64,000 nt of DNA from assembly GCF_003012795.1 (NCBI RefSeq), contig NZ_PXYH01000004.1, forward strand, positions 124,001 to 188,000. The letters are read 5' to 3'. Origin of the DNA: Zobellella taiwanensis. Its GTDB lineage: Bacteria; Pseudomonadota; Gammaproteobacteria; Enterobacterales; Aeromonadaceae. Positions 1 through 9,636 of the stretch are shown here, one piece after another. The notes beneath the pieces were generated by a model, which saw nothing but the letters and a program-made list of their open reading frames with translations, was not told the origin of the DNA and made no database searches. Made by a program: the position numbers and the translations under genes. Position 1 is the stretch's first letter; every line of letters begins with the position of its first letter.

Positions 1-1145
1 CCCTGGCCGTGGTGCGGCGCCATCCCGGGCGGTTTTCGCTGTTTGCGCTGACCGCCGGCCGGCAGGTGGAAAGGATGTATGCCGACTGCCTGGAATTCAG
101 CCCCCGCTATGCGGTGATGGCCGATGAAACCGCGGCCGCCGAGCTGCGTCGCCGGCTGGCGCAGCAGGGTTGCCCGACCCGGGTCCTGGAGGGCGCGCGC
201 GCCCTGTGCGAGGTGGCCGAGGATGCCCAAGTGGATACAGTGATGGCGGCCATTGTCGGCGCCGCCGGCCTGCTGCCCACCCTGGCGGCGGTGCGGGCCG
301 GCAAGCGGGTGCTGCTCGCCAACAAGGAAGCCCTGGTGATGAGCGGCGAGCTGTTTATTGAAGCAGTGCACCGGCATGGCGCCCGGTTGTTGCCGGTGGA
401 CAGCGAGCACAATGCCATTTTCCAGTGCCTGCCGCCCGAGCTGCAGCACACGCCGGGCCGCGGCCGCCTGGCCGATATGGGAGTTGAGCGCATCCTGCTC
501 ACCGGCTCCGGTGGGCCCTTTCGCTACACCCCGGTGGAGGAGCTGGCGGCGGTGACTCCGGCCCAGGCCATCAACCATCCCAACTGGAGCATGGGGCCCA
601 AGATTTCGGTGGACTCGGCCACCATGATGAACAAGGGGCTGGAATACATAGAGGCGCGCTGGCTGTTTAACGCCTCGGCGGATCAGCTGCAGGTGCTGAT
701 CCACCCCCAGTCGGTGATCCATTCCATGGTGCAGTACTCGGATGGTTCCGTATTGGCCCAGCTCGGCCAGCCCGATATGATGACGCCCATTGCCCACGCC
801 CTGGCCTGGCCCGAGCGCATCGCCTCCGGCGTGGCGCCGCTGGATTTTACCCGCCTCGGCGAGCTGAGCTTTATGGCGCCGGACCTGGCCCGCTACCCCT
901 GCCTGCAACTGGCCATCGACGCCTGTGCCGCGGGGCAGGGGGCCACCACGGCGCTCAACGCCGCCAATGAGGCGGCGGTGGCGGCCTTTCTGGCAGGCCG
1001 GCTCGGTTTTATGGCCATCGCCCGGGTCAACCGGGCTGTGGTCGAGCGGTTGGGCACGACCCGGGCCGACAGCCTGGACGACATTCTCGAACTGGACCGG
1101 CAGGCCCGCCTGCTGGCCGGCGACCTGATCAGGAAGGGGTTATGA
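1..1145 (+). CDS. dxr: 1-deoxy-D-xylulose 5-phosphate reductoisomerase (5' end outside window)
   Basis: DXP reductoisomerase converts 1-deoxy-xylulose 5-phosphate to 2-C-methyl-erythritol 4-phosphate with NADPH, the committed step of the non-mevalonate isoprenoid pathway in the cytosol. The reading frame is open from the left edge. By comparison with the E. coli enzyme about 20 N-terminal codons (the start of the NADPH-binding fold) lie upstream. Visible family landmarks are [24 protein letters not shown], the metal/substrate motif [41 protein letters not shown] and the C-terminal [16 protein letters not shown]. The stop overlaps the rseP start by 4 bp (ATGA at 1142-1145), so the two genes are probably translationally coupled. 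The gene order matches the usual gammaproteobacterial dxr-rseP-bamA-skp-lpx cluster. Identification is secure from sequence similarity. Confidence 0.97.
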   Translation, partial: LAVVRRHPGRFSLFALTAGRQVERMYADCLEFSPRYAVMADETAAAELRRRLAQQGCPTRVLEGARALCEVAEDAQVDTVMAAIVGAAGLLPTLAAVRAGKRVLLANKEALVMSGELFIEAVHRHGARLLPVDSEHNAIFQCLPPELQHTPGRGRLADMGVERILLTGSGGPFRYTPVEELAAVTPAQAINHPNWSMGPKISVDSATMMNKGLEYIEARWLFNASADQLQVLIHPQSVIHSMVQYSDGSVLAQLGQPDMMTPIAHALAWPERIASGVAPLDFTRLGELSFMAPDLARYPCLQLAIDACAAGQGATTALNAANEAAVAAFLAGRLGFMAIARVNRAVVERLGTTRADSLDDILELDRQARLLAGDLIRKGL

Positions 1146-2491
1146 CCGGCATATTGTGGAACCTGGGCGCCTTTATCGTTGCGCTCGGCATCTTGGTGGC
1201 GGTACACGAGTTCGGCCACTTCTGGGTGGCCCGGCGCAACGGGGTGAAGGTAGAGCGTTTTTCCATCGGCTTTGGCCGCCCCATCTGGCGGCGTCTGGGC
1301 AAGGACGGCACCGAATATGTGGTGGCCATGATACCGCTGGGCGGCTATGTGAAAATGCTCGACGGCCGGGTTGACGAGGTTCCGCCCGAGCAGCGCCACC
1401 AGGCGTTCGACAGCAAATCGGTGTGGGCGCGCATGGCGATAGTGGTGGCCGGTCCCATGGCCAATTTCCTGTTTGCAATATTCGCCTTCTGGCTGATGTT
1501 CCTGATCGGGGTGCCGGCGGTAAAGCCGGTGCTGCAGCAGGTGGTGGCCGAGTCGCCGGCGGCCGAGGGCGGCCTGGCGCCGGGCATGGAAATCCTGGCC
1601 ATCGACGGCCGTGAAATACGTACCTGGGAAGATGTCAATTTTGCCCTGATCGGCCGTCTCGGCGCCGGCCAGACCCGTTTTTCGGTGCAGGACGACGGCG
1701 GCCGCCGCCAGGAACTGGTGGTACCGCTGCAGCACTGGCAGTTCAACCCGGACGAGACCTCGCCGATCACCGCGCTTGGCCTGGTGCCCGAGGGGCCAAC
1801 CCTGACCCTGGATCTGGCCCAGGTGATGGAAGAGGGCCCCGGCGAGCGGGCCGGCCTGCTCGCCGACGACCAGCTGTATTCGGTCAACGGCCAGCGGCTG
1901 GAAAACTGGGAACAATTTGTATCCCTGGTGCAGGCCTCCCCGGAACAGGCGCTGGAACTTGTGGTGCTGCGCCAGGGTCAGAGCCTGAGCTTGTCGCTGT
2001 TGCCGGAACGGCGGGAAACCCGCGACCAGGTAATAGGCTACGTCGGCCTGGCGCCGCAAGTGCTGCCGGTCGATGACCGTTACCGGTTCGAACTCAGCCA
2101 CGGTCCCCTGCAGGCGGTCTGGGCCGGGATGGAACGGACCTGGGAGCTGACGGTGCTGACCTTCAACATGATCGGCAAGCTGCTTACCGGCATCGTCTCG
2201 GTCGACAACCTGAGCGGTCCCATTTCCATCGCCAAGGGAGCGGGGGCCAGCGCCGACTTTGGCCTGGTGTATTTCCTGAGCTTTATGGCGCTGGTCAGTG
2301 TCAACCTGGGCATTATCAACCTGTTGCCCTTGCCGGTGCTGGATGGGGGCCACCTGTTGTTCTATCTGGTCGAAGCGGTCACCGGGCGCCCGGTGCCGGA
2401 AAAAATACAGGAAATCGGTTTCAAGATTGGGGCGGCCCTGCTGATGTTGCTGATGGGGCTGGCACTGTTTAATGATATTGCTCGTCTTTAG
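1142..2491 (+). CDS. rseP: RseP site-2 protease (sigma-E pathway regulator)
   Basis: Inner-membrane zinc metalloprotease that performs the second, intramembrane cut of anti-sigma factor RseA and so releases sigma-E during envelope stress. The family also clears signal-peptide remnants. The 449-aa product (E. coli 450) carries the zinc motif HEFGH at residues 22-26 in the first membrane segment and the third ligand in [11 protein letters not shown] near residue 401. Two PDZ-type regions lie between them (roughly residues 115-310), which is the RseP arrangement. The C terminus has two more hydrophobic stretches. The start overlaps the dxr stop (ATGA) and bamA follows after 32 bp. Placement next to bamA and skp, themselves envelope-biogenesis genes, fits its role. 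Confidence 0.97.
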   Translation: MTGILWNLGAFIVALGILVAVHEFGHFWVARRNGVKVERFSIGFGRPIWRRLGKDGTEYVVAMIPLGGYVKMLDGRVDEVPPEQRHQAFDSKSVWARMAIVVAGPMANFLFAIFAFWLMFLIGVPAVKPVLQQVVAESPAAEGGLAPGMEILAIDGREIRTWEDVNFALIGRLGAGQTRFSVQDDGGRRQELVVPLQHWQFNPDETSPITALGLVPEGPTLTLDLAQVMEEGPGERAGLLADDQLYSVNGQRLENWEQFVSLVQASPEQALELVVLRQGQSLSLSLLPERRETRDQVIGYVGLAPQVLPVDDRYRFELSHGPLQAVWAGMERTWELTVLTFNMIGKLLTGIVSVDNLSGPISIAKGAGASADFGLVYFLSFMALVSVNLGIINLLPLPVLDGGHLLFYLVEAVTGRPVPEKIQEIGFKIGAALLMLLMGLALFNDIARL

Positions 2492-2523
2492 GGCGAACGG
2501 ACACAAGGATCAAGTCAAACACC

Positions 2524-4923
2524 ATGGCAGTTAAAAAAACGCTCGTCGCTTCCTGCCTGTTGGGCGCCAGCATGCTGGCCCAGGCACAGAGCGGCATGAC
2601 CCCCTTTGTGGTACAGGACATCCAGGTCAACGGCCTGCAACGGGTGACCCTGGGCGCGGCCCTGCTCAGCCTGCCGGTTCGGGTAGGCGAAGAGGTTGAC
2701 GGCAGCCGGCTGGCCGAGGCCATCAAGAGCCTTTATGCCTCCGGCAATTTCGAGGATGTCCAGTTGCTGCGCGACGGCGATGTCCTGGTGGTGCAGGTGA
2801 CCGAGCGTCCCACCATTGCCAGCATCAGCTTCAGCGGCAACAAGGAAATCAAGGAAGAGCAGTTGCAGGAAAGCCTGGACGGCGCCGGGGTGCGCATTGG
2901 CGAACCCCTGGACCGCACCACCCTGAGCTCCCTTGAGCAGGGCCTGGAAGACTTCTACTACGGGGTCGGCAAGTACTCCGCCGAGGTCAAGGCGGTGTTG
3001 ACTCCGCTGCCGCGCAACCGGGTCGACCTCAAGTTCGAATTCGTCGAGGGGCCGGCCGCCGAGATCAAGCAAATCAACATCGTCGGCAACAGGGCCTTCA
3101 GCGAAGAGCAGCTGCTGGCCCAGTTGCAACTGTCCGACAGCGTGCCCTGGTGGAACTTTATGGCCGACCAGCGCTACCAGAAGCAAAAACTGGCCGGCGA
3201 TATCGAAACCCTGCGCTCCTACTACCGGGATCGGGGCTACCTCAAGGCCGAGGTAACCTCGACCCAGGTGTCCATGTCGCCGGACAAGGAAGGGGTTTAT
3301 ATCACCCTCAACGTCAACGAGGGCGAGCAGTACACCGTCTCCGGCGTCAGCCTGCGCGGCGACCTGATCGACCGCCAGAGCGAACTGACCGCCCTGGTGC
3401 CCGTTGCCGAGGGCGACCTCTACTCCGCCGCCGACGTGGCCCACATGGAGGAAGTGCTGTCCAAGTTCCTGGGGCGCTTCGGTTATGCCTATCCGCGCAT
3501 CAACACCTTCCCGCAGATCGATGAAGACAGCAAAAAGGTCGAGCTGGTGGTCAACGTCGAGCCGGGCAACCGGGTCTATGTGCGCCGTATCAATTTCAGC
3601 GGCAACCTGATCACCAAGGATGAGGTGCTGCGCCGGGAAATGCGCCAGATGGAAGGCACCTGGCTGTCGAGCGAGCAGGTGGAGCAATCGCGCACCCGCC
3701 TCAACCGGCTGGGGTATTTCGAGAACGTCGAGGTGGAAACCCGCCGCGTACCGGGCGAGGACGACCTGGTCGACCTGGATGTGAGCGTCAAGGAGCAACC
3801 CGCCGGCTCCATCAACTTCGGGGTGGGTTTTGGCACCGACTCCGGTTTCAGCATCCAGGCCGGCCTGCAGCAGGAAAACTTCCTCGGCACCGGCAACCGG
3901 GTCGGCATCAATTCCCAGATGAACGACTATTCCAAGGATGTCTCGCTGGAATACACGGATCCCTACTTTACCGTCGACGGCGTCAGTCTGGGCGGGCGGA
4001 TTTACTACCGCCAGTTCGAGCCGGATGCCGATGACTACAGCTGGGTGGATTACGAGAGCACCACCTATGGGGTGCGCGCCCTGACCGGTTTCCCGATCAA
4101 CGAAACCAACAGCCTCAACTTCAGCCTGGGCTATGAGCACAATACCCTGAGCCAGCCGAGTCGTGACGTTTACATTCAGTTGCAGGATTTCTGGCAGGAT
4201 AATGGCGTTGATAACAGTGACGAGGTCAGCTTCGACGACTTCGACATCACCGCCGGCTGGACCCGCAATAACCTGAACCGGGGCTTCTTTCCCACCGCCG
4301 GCAGCCGCCAGAGCCTGGGCGCCAAGGTGACGGTGCCGGGTTCGGATCTGCAGTACTTCAAGCTGAACCTGGACAACGCCCATTATTTCCCGCTCGACCG
4401 GGAGCATAACTGGGTGCTGCACGGCAAGTTCCGCGCCGCCTACGGCAACGGTTACGGCGATACCGGCAAGCTGCCCTTTTTCGAAAACTACTATGCGGGC
4501 GGTTTCAGCACCCTGCGCGGCTTCAAGAGCAATGCCGTCGGCCCCCGGGCGGTGTATAACGAAAATGGTACATTGCGGGCCGACGACAGCACGGTGGGCG
4601 GCAATGCCCTGCTGGCCGGCTCGGTCGAGCTGATTGTGCCCACGCCCTTCGCCGGCGAGGATCTGCAGCGTTCGCTGCGCACCAGCGTCTTTATGGACGT
4701 GGGCACCGTCTGGGATACCGAGTATGACGCCTCCCGTTTCGACGGCTGTGCCGAAGGCTGCTACGACTTCGGCGATCCGGCCAAGTACCGGGCGTCCGCC
4801 GGTGTCAGCATGCAATGGCTGTCGCCCCTGGGGCCGCTGGTGTTCTCCCTGGCCACGCCGCTGAAGGAAGTGGAAGGGGACAAGACCGAGGTATTCAACT
4901 TCAATATCGGCCGTACCTTTTAA
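2524..4923 (+). CDS. bamA: Outer membrane protein assembly factor BamA
   Basis: Core subunit of the BAM complex that folds and inserts beta-barrel proteins into the outer membrane. The 799-aa precursor begins with a Sec signal peptide (residues 1-21, ending ASMLAQA). Five periplasmic POTRA repeats (about 22-420) follow, and then a C-terminal 16-strand barrel. The barrel shows the conserved loop-6 RGF motif ([15 protein letters not shown]) and a terminal beta-signal ending in phenylalanine (NFNIGRTF). Length matches the family (E. coli 810). It lies between rseP and skp, as in most gammaproteobacteria. Nothing unusual is seen. Confidence 0.98.
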   Translation: MAVKKTLVASCLLGASMLAQAQSGMTPFVVQDIQVNGLQRVTLGAALLSLPVRVGEEVDGSRLAEAIKSLYASGNFEDVQLLRDGDVLVVQVTERPTIASISFSGNKEIKEEQLQESLDGAGVRIGEPLDRTTLSSLEQGLEDFYYGVGKYSAEVKAVLTPLPRNRVDLKFEFVEGPAAEIKQINIVGNRAFSEEQLLAQLQLSDSVPWWNFMADQRYQKQKLAGDIETLRSYYRDRGYLKAEVTSTQVSMSPDKEGVYITLNVNEGEQYTVSGVSLRGDLIDRQSELTALVPVAEGDLYSAADVAHMEEVLSKFLGRFGYAYPRINTFPQIDEDSKKVELVVNVEPGNRVYVRRINFSGNLITKDEVLRREMRQMEGTWLSSEQVEQSRTRLNRLGYFENVEVETRRVPGEDDLVDLDVSVKEQPAGSINFGVGFGTDSGFSIQAGLQQENFLGTGNRVGINSQMNDYSKDVSLEYTDPYFTVDGVSLGGRIYYRQFEPDADDYSWVDYESTTYGVRALTGFPINETNSLNFSLGYEHNTLSQPSRDVYIQLQDFWQDNGVDNSDEVSFDDFDITAGWTRNNLNRGFFPTAGSRQSLGAKVTVPGSDLQYFKLNLDNAHYFPLDREHNWVLHGKFRAAYGNGYGDTGKLPFFENYYAGGFSTLRGFKSNAVGPRAVYNENGTLRADDSTVGGNALLAGSVELIVPTPFAGEDLQRSLRTSVFMDVGTVWDTEYDASRFDGCAEGCYDFGDPAKYRASAGVSMQWLSPLGPLVFSLATPLKEVEGDKTEVFNFNIGRTF

Positions 4924-4940
4924 TGGATCACCTGCCATAG

Positions 4941-5006
4941 CGCCCGTTAAGGGCGCTTATCAGGTTGTGGCCTGGTGACCAGTTGCGGGCAAGCCGCCCG
5001 CGCTCC
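4941..5006. repeat. bamA-skp spacer: small hairpin plus single REP-like GC palindrome
   Basis: The 102-bp gap holds a short inverted repeat (GCGCCC/GGGCGC, 4941-4957, no T-run) and, at 4984-5006, one degenerate copy of the GC-rich hairpin found in arrays elsewhere in this window (GCGGGC-AAG-CCGCCCGC followed by GCTCC). It ends just before the skp ribosome-binding site. It may modulate read-through from bamA into skp; that is inference. Confidence 0.5.
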
Positions 5007-5025
5007 AACATCGAGGAAAGTTCCA

Positions 5026-5526
5026 ATGAACAAACTGTTGAAACTGGCCGGCGCCCTGGCGCTGGTGATGACCGCCACCCTGGCGCAGGCCCAGGGCAAG
5101 ATTGCGGTGGTGGATACCGCAGAAGTGTTCCAGAAAATGCCCCAGCGCGACCTGGTGCGCAACCAGTTGCAGAAGGAATTTGACGGCCGCATCAAGGAAG
5201 TGCAGAAACTGGAGGCCGATGGCCGCAGCTTTGTAGAAAAGCAGCAAAAAGACATGGCCTTTATGAACGATCAGCAAAAGGCCGAGGCCCAGAAAAAGCT
5301 GAACGAGATGCAGGCGACCTATGTGCAGAAACGCCGGACCCTGGAAGAGGATCAGGCCCGCCGCGAGCACGAAGAGCGCCAGAAAATGCTGGCGCGGATC
5401 AAGACCGCCATCGACGAAATCACCAAGGCCCAGGGGCTGGAGCTGGTCATTGAGCGCGGCGCCGTCATTTATGTTTCCCCCTCGCTGGACATCACCGATC
5501 AGGTGATCAGCCGGGTCAGCAAGTAA
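5026..5526 (+). CDS. skp: Periplasmic chaperone Skp (OmpH)
   Basis: Trimeric jellyfish-shaped periplasmic chaperone that holds unfolded outer-membrane proteins on the way to BamA. The start at 5026 is chosen because it is preceded by GAGGAAAG at a good distance and gives a normal Sec signal peptide (MNKLLKLAGALALVMTATL, cleaved after QAQ); an upstream in-frame ATG at 4975 has no such support. The 166-aa product (E. coli 161) has the family start KIAVVDTAEVF. A long, highly charged coiled-coil tentacle region follows (about residues 45-115, rich in K, E, Q and R), and then the closing beta-strand segment. lpxD follows after 12 bp. Confidence 0.95.
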   Translation: MNKLLKLAGALALVMTATLAQAQGKIAVVDTAEVFQKMPQRDLVRNQLQKEFDGRIKEVQKLEADGRSFVEKQQKDMAFMNDQQKAEAQKKLNEMQATYVQKRRTLEEDQARREHEERQKMLARIKTAIDEITKAQGLELVIERGAVIYVSPSLDITDQVISRVSK

Positions 5527-5538
5527 GAGAAAAGAGCC

Positions 5539-6567
5539 ATGAAAGTAACGCTGCAAGCGCTGGCCGATGCTCTGGGTGCCGAGCTGAAGGGCGATCCCGG
5601 CCTCCACATCACCCGGATCAATACCCTGGACAAGGCCGGTCCGGGCGAAGTGTCCTTTTTGTCCGACAGCAAGTATCGCCACCTGCTGGCCGAAACCAAG
5701 GCGGCCGCCGTGATCCTGACGGCCGAAGACAGTGCCGCCTGTCCGGTGGCCTGCCTGGTGATGGCCGATCCCTACCTGGGCTTTGCCCTGGCCGCCCAGC
5801 GGCTGGACACCACGCCGGCGCCGGCGGTGGATATCCACCCCAGCGCCGTCATCGCGGAAGATGCCGTGTTGGGCGAGGGCGTGGCCATCGGCGCCAACGC
5901 GGTGATCGAGTCGGGCGTGGTGCTGGACGACGGCGTAATCGTCGGCCCCGGCTGCTTTGTCGGTAAACATACCCGGCTGGGCGCGCGCACCCGGCTGTGG
6001 GCCAATGTGACCCTCTACCACAACGTGGTGCTGGGTAGCGACTGCCTGGTGCAGTCGGGAGCGGTGATCGGCGCCGACGGCTTCGGTTACGCCAACAACA
6101 AGGGCGAGTGGGTCAAAATTCCCCAGCTCGGCGGCGTGGTGATCGGCAACCGGGTGGAAATCGGCGCCTGTACTACCATAGACAGGGGCGCGCTGGGGGA
6201 TACCCGTATCGCCGACAACGTGATTATCGACAACCAGTGCCAGATAGCCCACAACGTGGAGATAGGTTACGGTACCGCCATGGCCGGCGGCACCGTCATG
6301 GCCGGTAGTCTCAAGGTCGGTAAATATTGTATTATTGGCGGCGCTTCGGTCTTCAACGGCCATATGGAGATTTGCGACGGGGTCACCATTACCGGCATGG
6401 CCATGGTGATGCGGCCCATCACCGAACCGGGTATCTATTCATCCGGTATTCCCCTGCAGCCCAACAAGGAGTGGCGCAAGACGGCGGCAAGGGTGATGCG
6501 TATCGATGACATGCACAAGCGGCTCGGCCGGCTTGAAAAACAACTAAATAACAGCTCCGAAGAGTAG
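5539..6567 (+). CDS. lpxD: UDP-3-O-(3-hydroxyacyl)glucosamine N-acyltransferase
   Basis: Third step of lipid A synthesis: transfers a 3-hydroxyacyl chain from ACP to the 2-amino group of UDP-3-O-acyl-glucosamine. The 342-aa protein (E. coli 341) has an N-terminal uridine-binding domain, then a left-handed beta-helix of hexapeptide repeats (about residues 100-300). The catalytic-histidine segment [18 protein letters not shown] is present, as is a C-terminal helix ([19 protein letters not shown]). It is preceded by AGAGAAAAGAG 12 bp after skp and followed by a 76-bp gap before fabZ in which nothing clear is seen. Confidence 0.97.
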   Translation: MKVTLQALADALGAELKGDPGLHITRINTLDKAGPGEVSFLSDSKYRHLLAETKAAAVILTAEDSAACPVACLVMADPYLGFALAAQRLDTTPAPAVDIHPSAVIAEDAVLGEGVAIGANAVIESGVVLDDGVIVGPGCFVGKHTRLGARTRLWANVTLYHNVVLGSDCLVQSGAVIGADGFGYANNKGEWVKIPQLGGVVIGNRVEIGACTTIDRGALGDTRIADNVIIDNQCQIAHNVEIGYGTAMAGGTVMAGSLKVGKYCIIGGASVFNGHMEICDGVTITGMAMVMRPITEPGIYSSGIPLQPNKEWRKTAARVMRIDDMHKRLGRLEKQLNNSSEE

Positions 6568-6643
6568 ATCACCGGAGGCCGCGACCGGCCGCACCGGAAT
6601 CGACTGTTGGGACAAAAAACTAAGCGATTGGTAGGGTTACATT

Positions 6644-7105
6644 TTGAATAACGAACTGAATCAGTTGGACATCCAGGAAATCCTGGAACTGTTGCCGCAC
6701 CGTTACCCCTTTCTGATGGTGGATCGGGTGGCCCATTATGAAATCAGCCCCGAGCGCAAGACCCTGCGTGGCATCAAGAACGTCTCTTTCAACGAGCCCA
6801 TGTTCACCGGCCACTTCCCCCAGAAGCCGGTGTTTCCGGGCGTGCTGATCCTCGAAGCCATGGCCCAGGCCACCGGCATACTGGCGTTCAAGATGGTGGG
6901 CAAGCCCAAGCCCAATGAGCTCTATTACTTCGCCTCCATCGACAACGCCCGCTTCAAGCGCCCTGTGGTGCCGGGAGACCAGCTGGTGCTGGATGTGGAA
7001 TACCTGAAGGAGCGCCGCGGTATCGCCAAGTTCACCGGTGTGGCCACCGTGGACGGCGAGCTGGTGTGCTCCGCCGAACTGATGTGTGCCAAACGCGAGG
7101 GCTGA
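6644..7105 (+). CDS. fabZ: 3-hydroxyacyl-ACP dehydratase FabZ
   Basis: Dehydrates 3-hydroxyacyl-ACP in fatty-acid elongation and competes with LpxA/LpxD for 3-hydroxymyristoyl-ACP, which is why it sits among the lpx genes. The 153-aa hot-dog-fold protein shows [14 protein letters not shown] and the catalytic His/Glu segments [20 protein letters not shown]. The start is TTG at 6644, preceded by GTAGGG. No ATG gives the conserved N terminus, and E. coli fabZ also uses TTG, so a deliberately weak start is plausible. lpxA begins 2 bp after the stop. Confidence 0.96.
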   Translation: MNNELNQLDIQEILELLPHRYPFLMVDRVAHYEISPERKTLRGIKNVSFNEPMFTGHFPQKPVFPGVLILEAMAQATGILAFKMVGKPKPNELYYFASIDNARFKRPVVPGDQLVLDVEYLKERRGIAKFTGVATVDGELVCSAELMCAKREG

Positions 7106-7107
7106 GT

Positions 7108-7899
7108 GTGAGCGAGTCTAGTGCAGTGATCCATGAAACCGCCATCGTCCATCCGGATGCGGTCATCGGCAAGGGGGTCGAAATCGGCCCCTGGACCCTG
7201 ATCGGGCCCGAGGTGGAAATCGGCGACGGCTGTCGTATCGGCTCCCATGTAGTGATCAAGGGACCGACCCGCATCGGACAGCGCAACCGTATCTTCCAAT
7301 TCGCCTCCATCGGCGAGGATTGCCAGGACAAGAAATACGCCGGCGAGCGGACCTTCCTGGAAATCGGCGACGACAACGTGATCCGTGAATCCTGCACTTT
7401 CCACCGGGGTACCAGCCAGGATGAAAGCCTGACCCGGGTGGGCAGCCGCAACCTGTTTATGGTGAACGTACACGTGGCCCACGACTGTCGCATCGGCGAC
7501 GACTGCATCTTCGCCAACAACGCCACCCTGGCCGGGCATGTGCACATTGGCGATCACGTCATCTTCGGTGGCCACGCCGCCATCCACCAGTTCGGTCGGG
7601 TGGGCAGCCACGCCTTTATCGCCGGTTGTGCCGCCCTGAACAAGGACGTGCCGCCCTACGTAATGGCCGCCGGCCTCTATGCCAAGCCGTTCGGCATCAA
7701 CTCCGAAGGCCTGCGCCGGCGGGGCTTTTCCGCCGAGGCCATTGCCGCCATCAAGCAGGCCTACAGGGAAATCTTCCGCAGCGGCAAAACCGTGGCCGAA
7801 GTGCTGCCCGTGCTCGAGGCGCTGAACGACAAGCAGCCCGAGGTGGGCATCATGATCGACTTCCTCAGGCAAAATGAACGCGGCATTATTCGTGCCTGA
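7108..7899 (+). CDS. lpxA: UDP-N-acetylglucosamine O-acyltransferase
   Basis: First step of lipid A synthesis: reversible transfer of a 3-hydroxyacyl group to UDP-GlcNAc. The start is placed at GTG 7108 ([16 protein letters not shown]), 2 bp after fabZ. This gives 263 aa against 262 in E. coli; an upstream in-frame ATG inside fabZ would add unrelated residues. Hexapeptide repeats form the beta-helix (residues 1-190). The catalytic histidine lies in [10 protein letters not shown], and [12 protein letters not shown] and [12 protein letters not shown] are also conserved. The 3' end overlaps lpxB by 26 bp, suggesting coupled translation. Confidence 0.96.
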   Translation: MSESSAVIHETAIVHPDAVIGKGVEIGPWTLIGPEVEIGDGCRIGSHVVIKGPTRIGQRNRIFQFASIGEDCQDKKYAGERTFLEIGDDNVIRESCTFHRGTSQDESLTRVGSRNLFMVNVHVAHDCRIGDDCIFANNATLAGHVHIGDHVIFGGHAAIHQFGRVGSHAFIAGCAALNKDVPPYVMAAGLYAKPFGINSEGLRRRGFSAEAIAAIKQAYREIFRSGKTVAEVLPVLEALNDKQPEVGIMIDFLRQNERGIIRA

Positions 7900-9043
7900 A
7901 CCACAACGCCCCTTGCGCATCGGAATCGTCGCCGGGGAAGTCTCCGGCGATACCCTGGGGGCCGGGCTTATCCGCGAGATCCGCGCCCGCCATCCGGACG
8001 CCATTATCGAAGGCATTGCCGGGCCCCAGATGCAGGCCGAAGGCTGCCAAGCCCTGTTCGAGATGGACGAACTGGCGGTGATGGGCATCGTCGAGGTGCT
8101 CGGCCGGCTGCCGCGCATCCTGCAAATCCGCCGGCGGACAGTGCGCCATTTTATCGACAACCCGCCGGACGTGTTCGTGGGCATCGATGCCCCCGATTTC
8201 AATATCGGGGTCGAACTCAAACTCAAGCGGGCCGGCATTGCCACCATTCATTATGTCAGCCCCTCGGTGTGGGCCTGGCGGCAGAACCGCATCCACAAAA
8301 TCAAGGCCGCCACCGATCTGGTGCTGGCCTTTTTGCCGTTCGAAAAAGCTTTTTACGACCGCTTCGACGCCCCCTGCCGCTTTATCGGTCATACCCTGGC
8401 GGACCGGATGCCGCTTACGCCCGACACCCGGGGGGCCCGCGAGCGACTGGGGCTGGACTCCGACGGCACCTATCTGGCCCTGTTGCCGGGCAGCCGCCAT
8501 GCCGAGGTCGGCCTGCTGAGCCCGGTGTACCTGGAAGCCTGCAAACAGCTCAGGGTGCGCCACCCGGAGCTGCAGTTCGTGGTGCCCCTGGTGAATGAAA
8601 AGCGGCGCCAGGAATTCCTCGCCATCAAGGAGCGGGTGGCGCCCGGGCTCGACGTTATCCTGGTGGAAGGCCGGGGGCGGGAGGTGATGACCGCCGCCGA
8701 CGTTATCCTGCTGGCTTCGGGCACCGCTACCCTGGAGGCCATGCTGGCCAAAAAGCCCATGGTGGTGGGCTACAAACTCAAGGACTTCAGCTACTGGCTG
8801 GCCCAGCGGCTGGTGAAAACCGAGCATGTGTCGCTGCCCAACCTGCTGGCCGGCCAGACCCTGGTGGCGGAGCTTATCCAGCACGAATGCACCCCGGGCC
8901 ACCTCGTGGACGAGGTGGACAAGCTGCTGGAGCATGACAATACCGAGCTCATTGCCCATTTTACCCGTTTGCACAAACAGATCCGCTGCAACGCCGACGA
9001 ACAGGCGGCGCTGGCGGTGCTGGAGCTGGCTGGCCGATCATGA
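7874..9043 (+). CDS. lpxB: Lipid-A-disaccharide synthase
   Basis: GT19 glycosyltransferase that joins UDP-2,3-diacylglucosamine and lipid X into the lipid A disaccharide at the inner face of the inner membrane. The 389-aa product (E. coli 382) has the family start [18 protein letters not shown], then [34 protein letters not shown] and [10 protein letters not shown]. The C-terminal nucleotide-sugar region contains [19 protein letters not shown]. It overlaps lpxA by 26 bp and rnhB by 4 bp (ATGA at 9040). Confidence 0.97.
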   Translation: MNAALFVPEPQRPLRIGIVAGEVSGDTLGAGLIREIRARHPDAIIEGIAGPQMQAEGCQALFEMDELAVMGIVEVLGRLPRILQIRRRTVRHFIDNPPDVFVGIDAPDFNIGVELKLKRAGIATIHYVSPSVWAWRQNRIHKIKAATDLVLAFLPFEKAFYDRFDAPCRFIGHTLADRMPLTPDTRGARERLGLDSDGTYLALLPGSRHAEVGLLSPVYLEACKQLRVRHPELQFVVPLVNEKRRQEFLAIKERVAPGLDVILVEGRGREVMTAADVILLASGTATLEAMLAKKPMVVGYKLKDFSYWLAQRLVKTEHVSLPNLLAGQTLVAELIQHECTPGHLVDEVDKLLEHDNTELIAHFTRLHKQIRCNADEQAALAVLELAGRS

Positions 9044-9636
9044 CCGACATTCACTATCCTGCCGGCGTGCTGGTGGCCGGTGTCGATGAAGTGGGACGCG
9101 GCCCCCTGGTGGGCGATGTGGTCACCGCCGCCGTCATCCTGGATCCCGCCAATCCCATCCCCGGCCTGGCCGACTCCAAAAAGCTCAGCGAGAAAAAGCG
9201 CGAGCAACTGGCGCCGCTTATTCGCGAACGGGCCCTGGCCTGGGCCATTGGCCGCTGCTCGCCGGCGGAGATCGATGAACTCAACATACTGCACGCCACC
9301 CTGCTGGCGATGCAGCGGGCGGTGGCGGGGCTGGCGGTGCAACCGGGCTTTGTCTTTGTCGACGGCAACCGCTGCCCGGTGCTGCCCATGGCCGCCCGGG
9401 CGGTGGTCAAGGGCGACAGCCGGGTGGCGGAGATCAGCGCCGCCTCCATCCTGGCCAAGGTCGCCCGGGACCGGGAAATGCTCGCCCTCGACGCCCGCCA
9501 TCCCCAGTACGGTTTTGCCCGCCACAAGGGCTACCCCACCAAAGAGCACCTGGCGGCCCTGGCGGCGCACGGCGCCCTGGCCGAGCACAGGCGCAGCTTC
9601 CGGCCGGTGGCCCTGGCCCTGGCGGAGGGACCATGA
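9040..9636 (+). CDS. rnhB: Ribonuclease HII
   Basis: Endoribonuclease that nicks RNA/DNA hybrids and single embedded ribonucleotides. The 198-aa protein has the N-terminal metal-binding motif [15 protein letters not shown], the segment [11 protein letters not shown], and the further acidic residues FVDGNR and [11 protein letters not shown]-like (here [12 protein letters not shown]). The C-terminal motif [15 protein letters not shown] is intact. It overlaps lpxB upstream and dnaE downstream by 4 bp each (ATGA), so lpxB-rnhB-dnaE form a tightly coupled unit. Confidence 0.96.
   Translation: MTDIHYPAGVLVAGVDEVGRGPLVGDVVTAAVILDPANPIPGLADSKKLSEKKREQLAPLIRERALAWAIGRCSPAEIDELNILHATLLAMQRAVAGLAVQPGFVFVDGNRCPVLPMAARAVVKGDSRVAEISAASILAKVARDREMLALDARHPQYGFARHKGYPTKEHLAALAAHGALAEHRRSFRPVALALAEGP

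Noticed and set aside
893-2506. 537-codon open frame on the minus strand opposite dxr/rseP
   Set aside because: It is antisense to two conserved genes, its composition is that expected from GC-rich third positions, and it has no recognisable domain.
2515-4938. 807-codon open frame on the minus strand opposite bamA
   Set aside because: Mirror frame of bamA in high-GC DNA; no ribosome-binding site or protein family.
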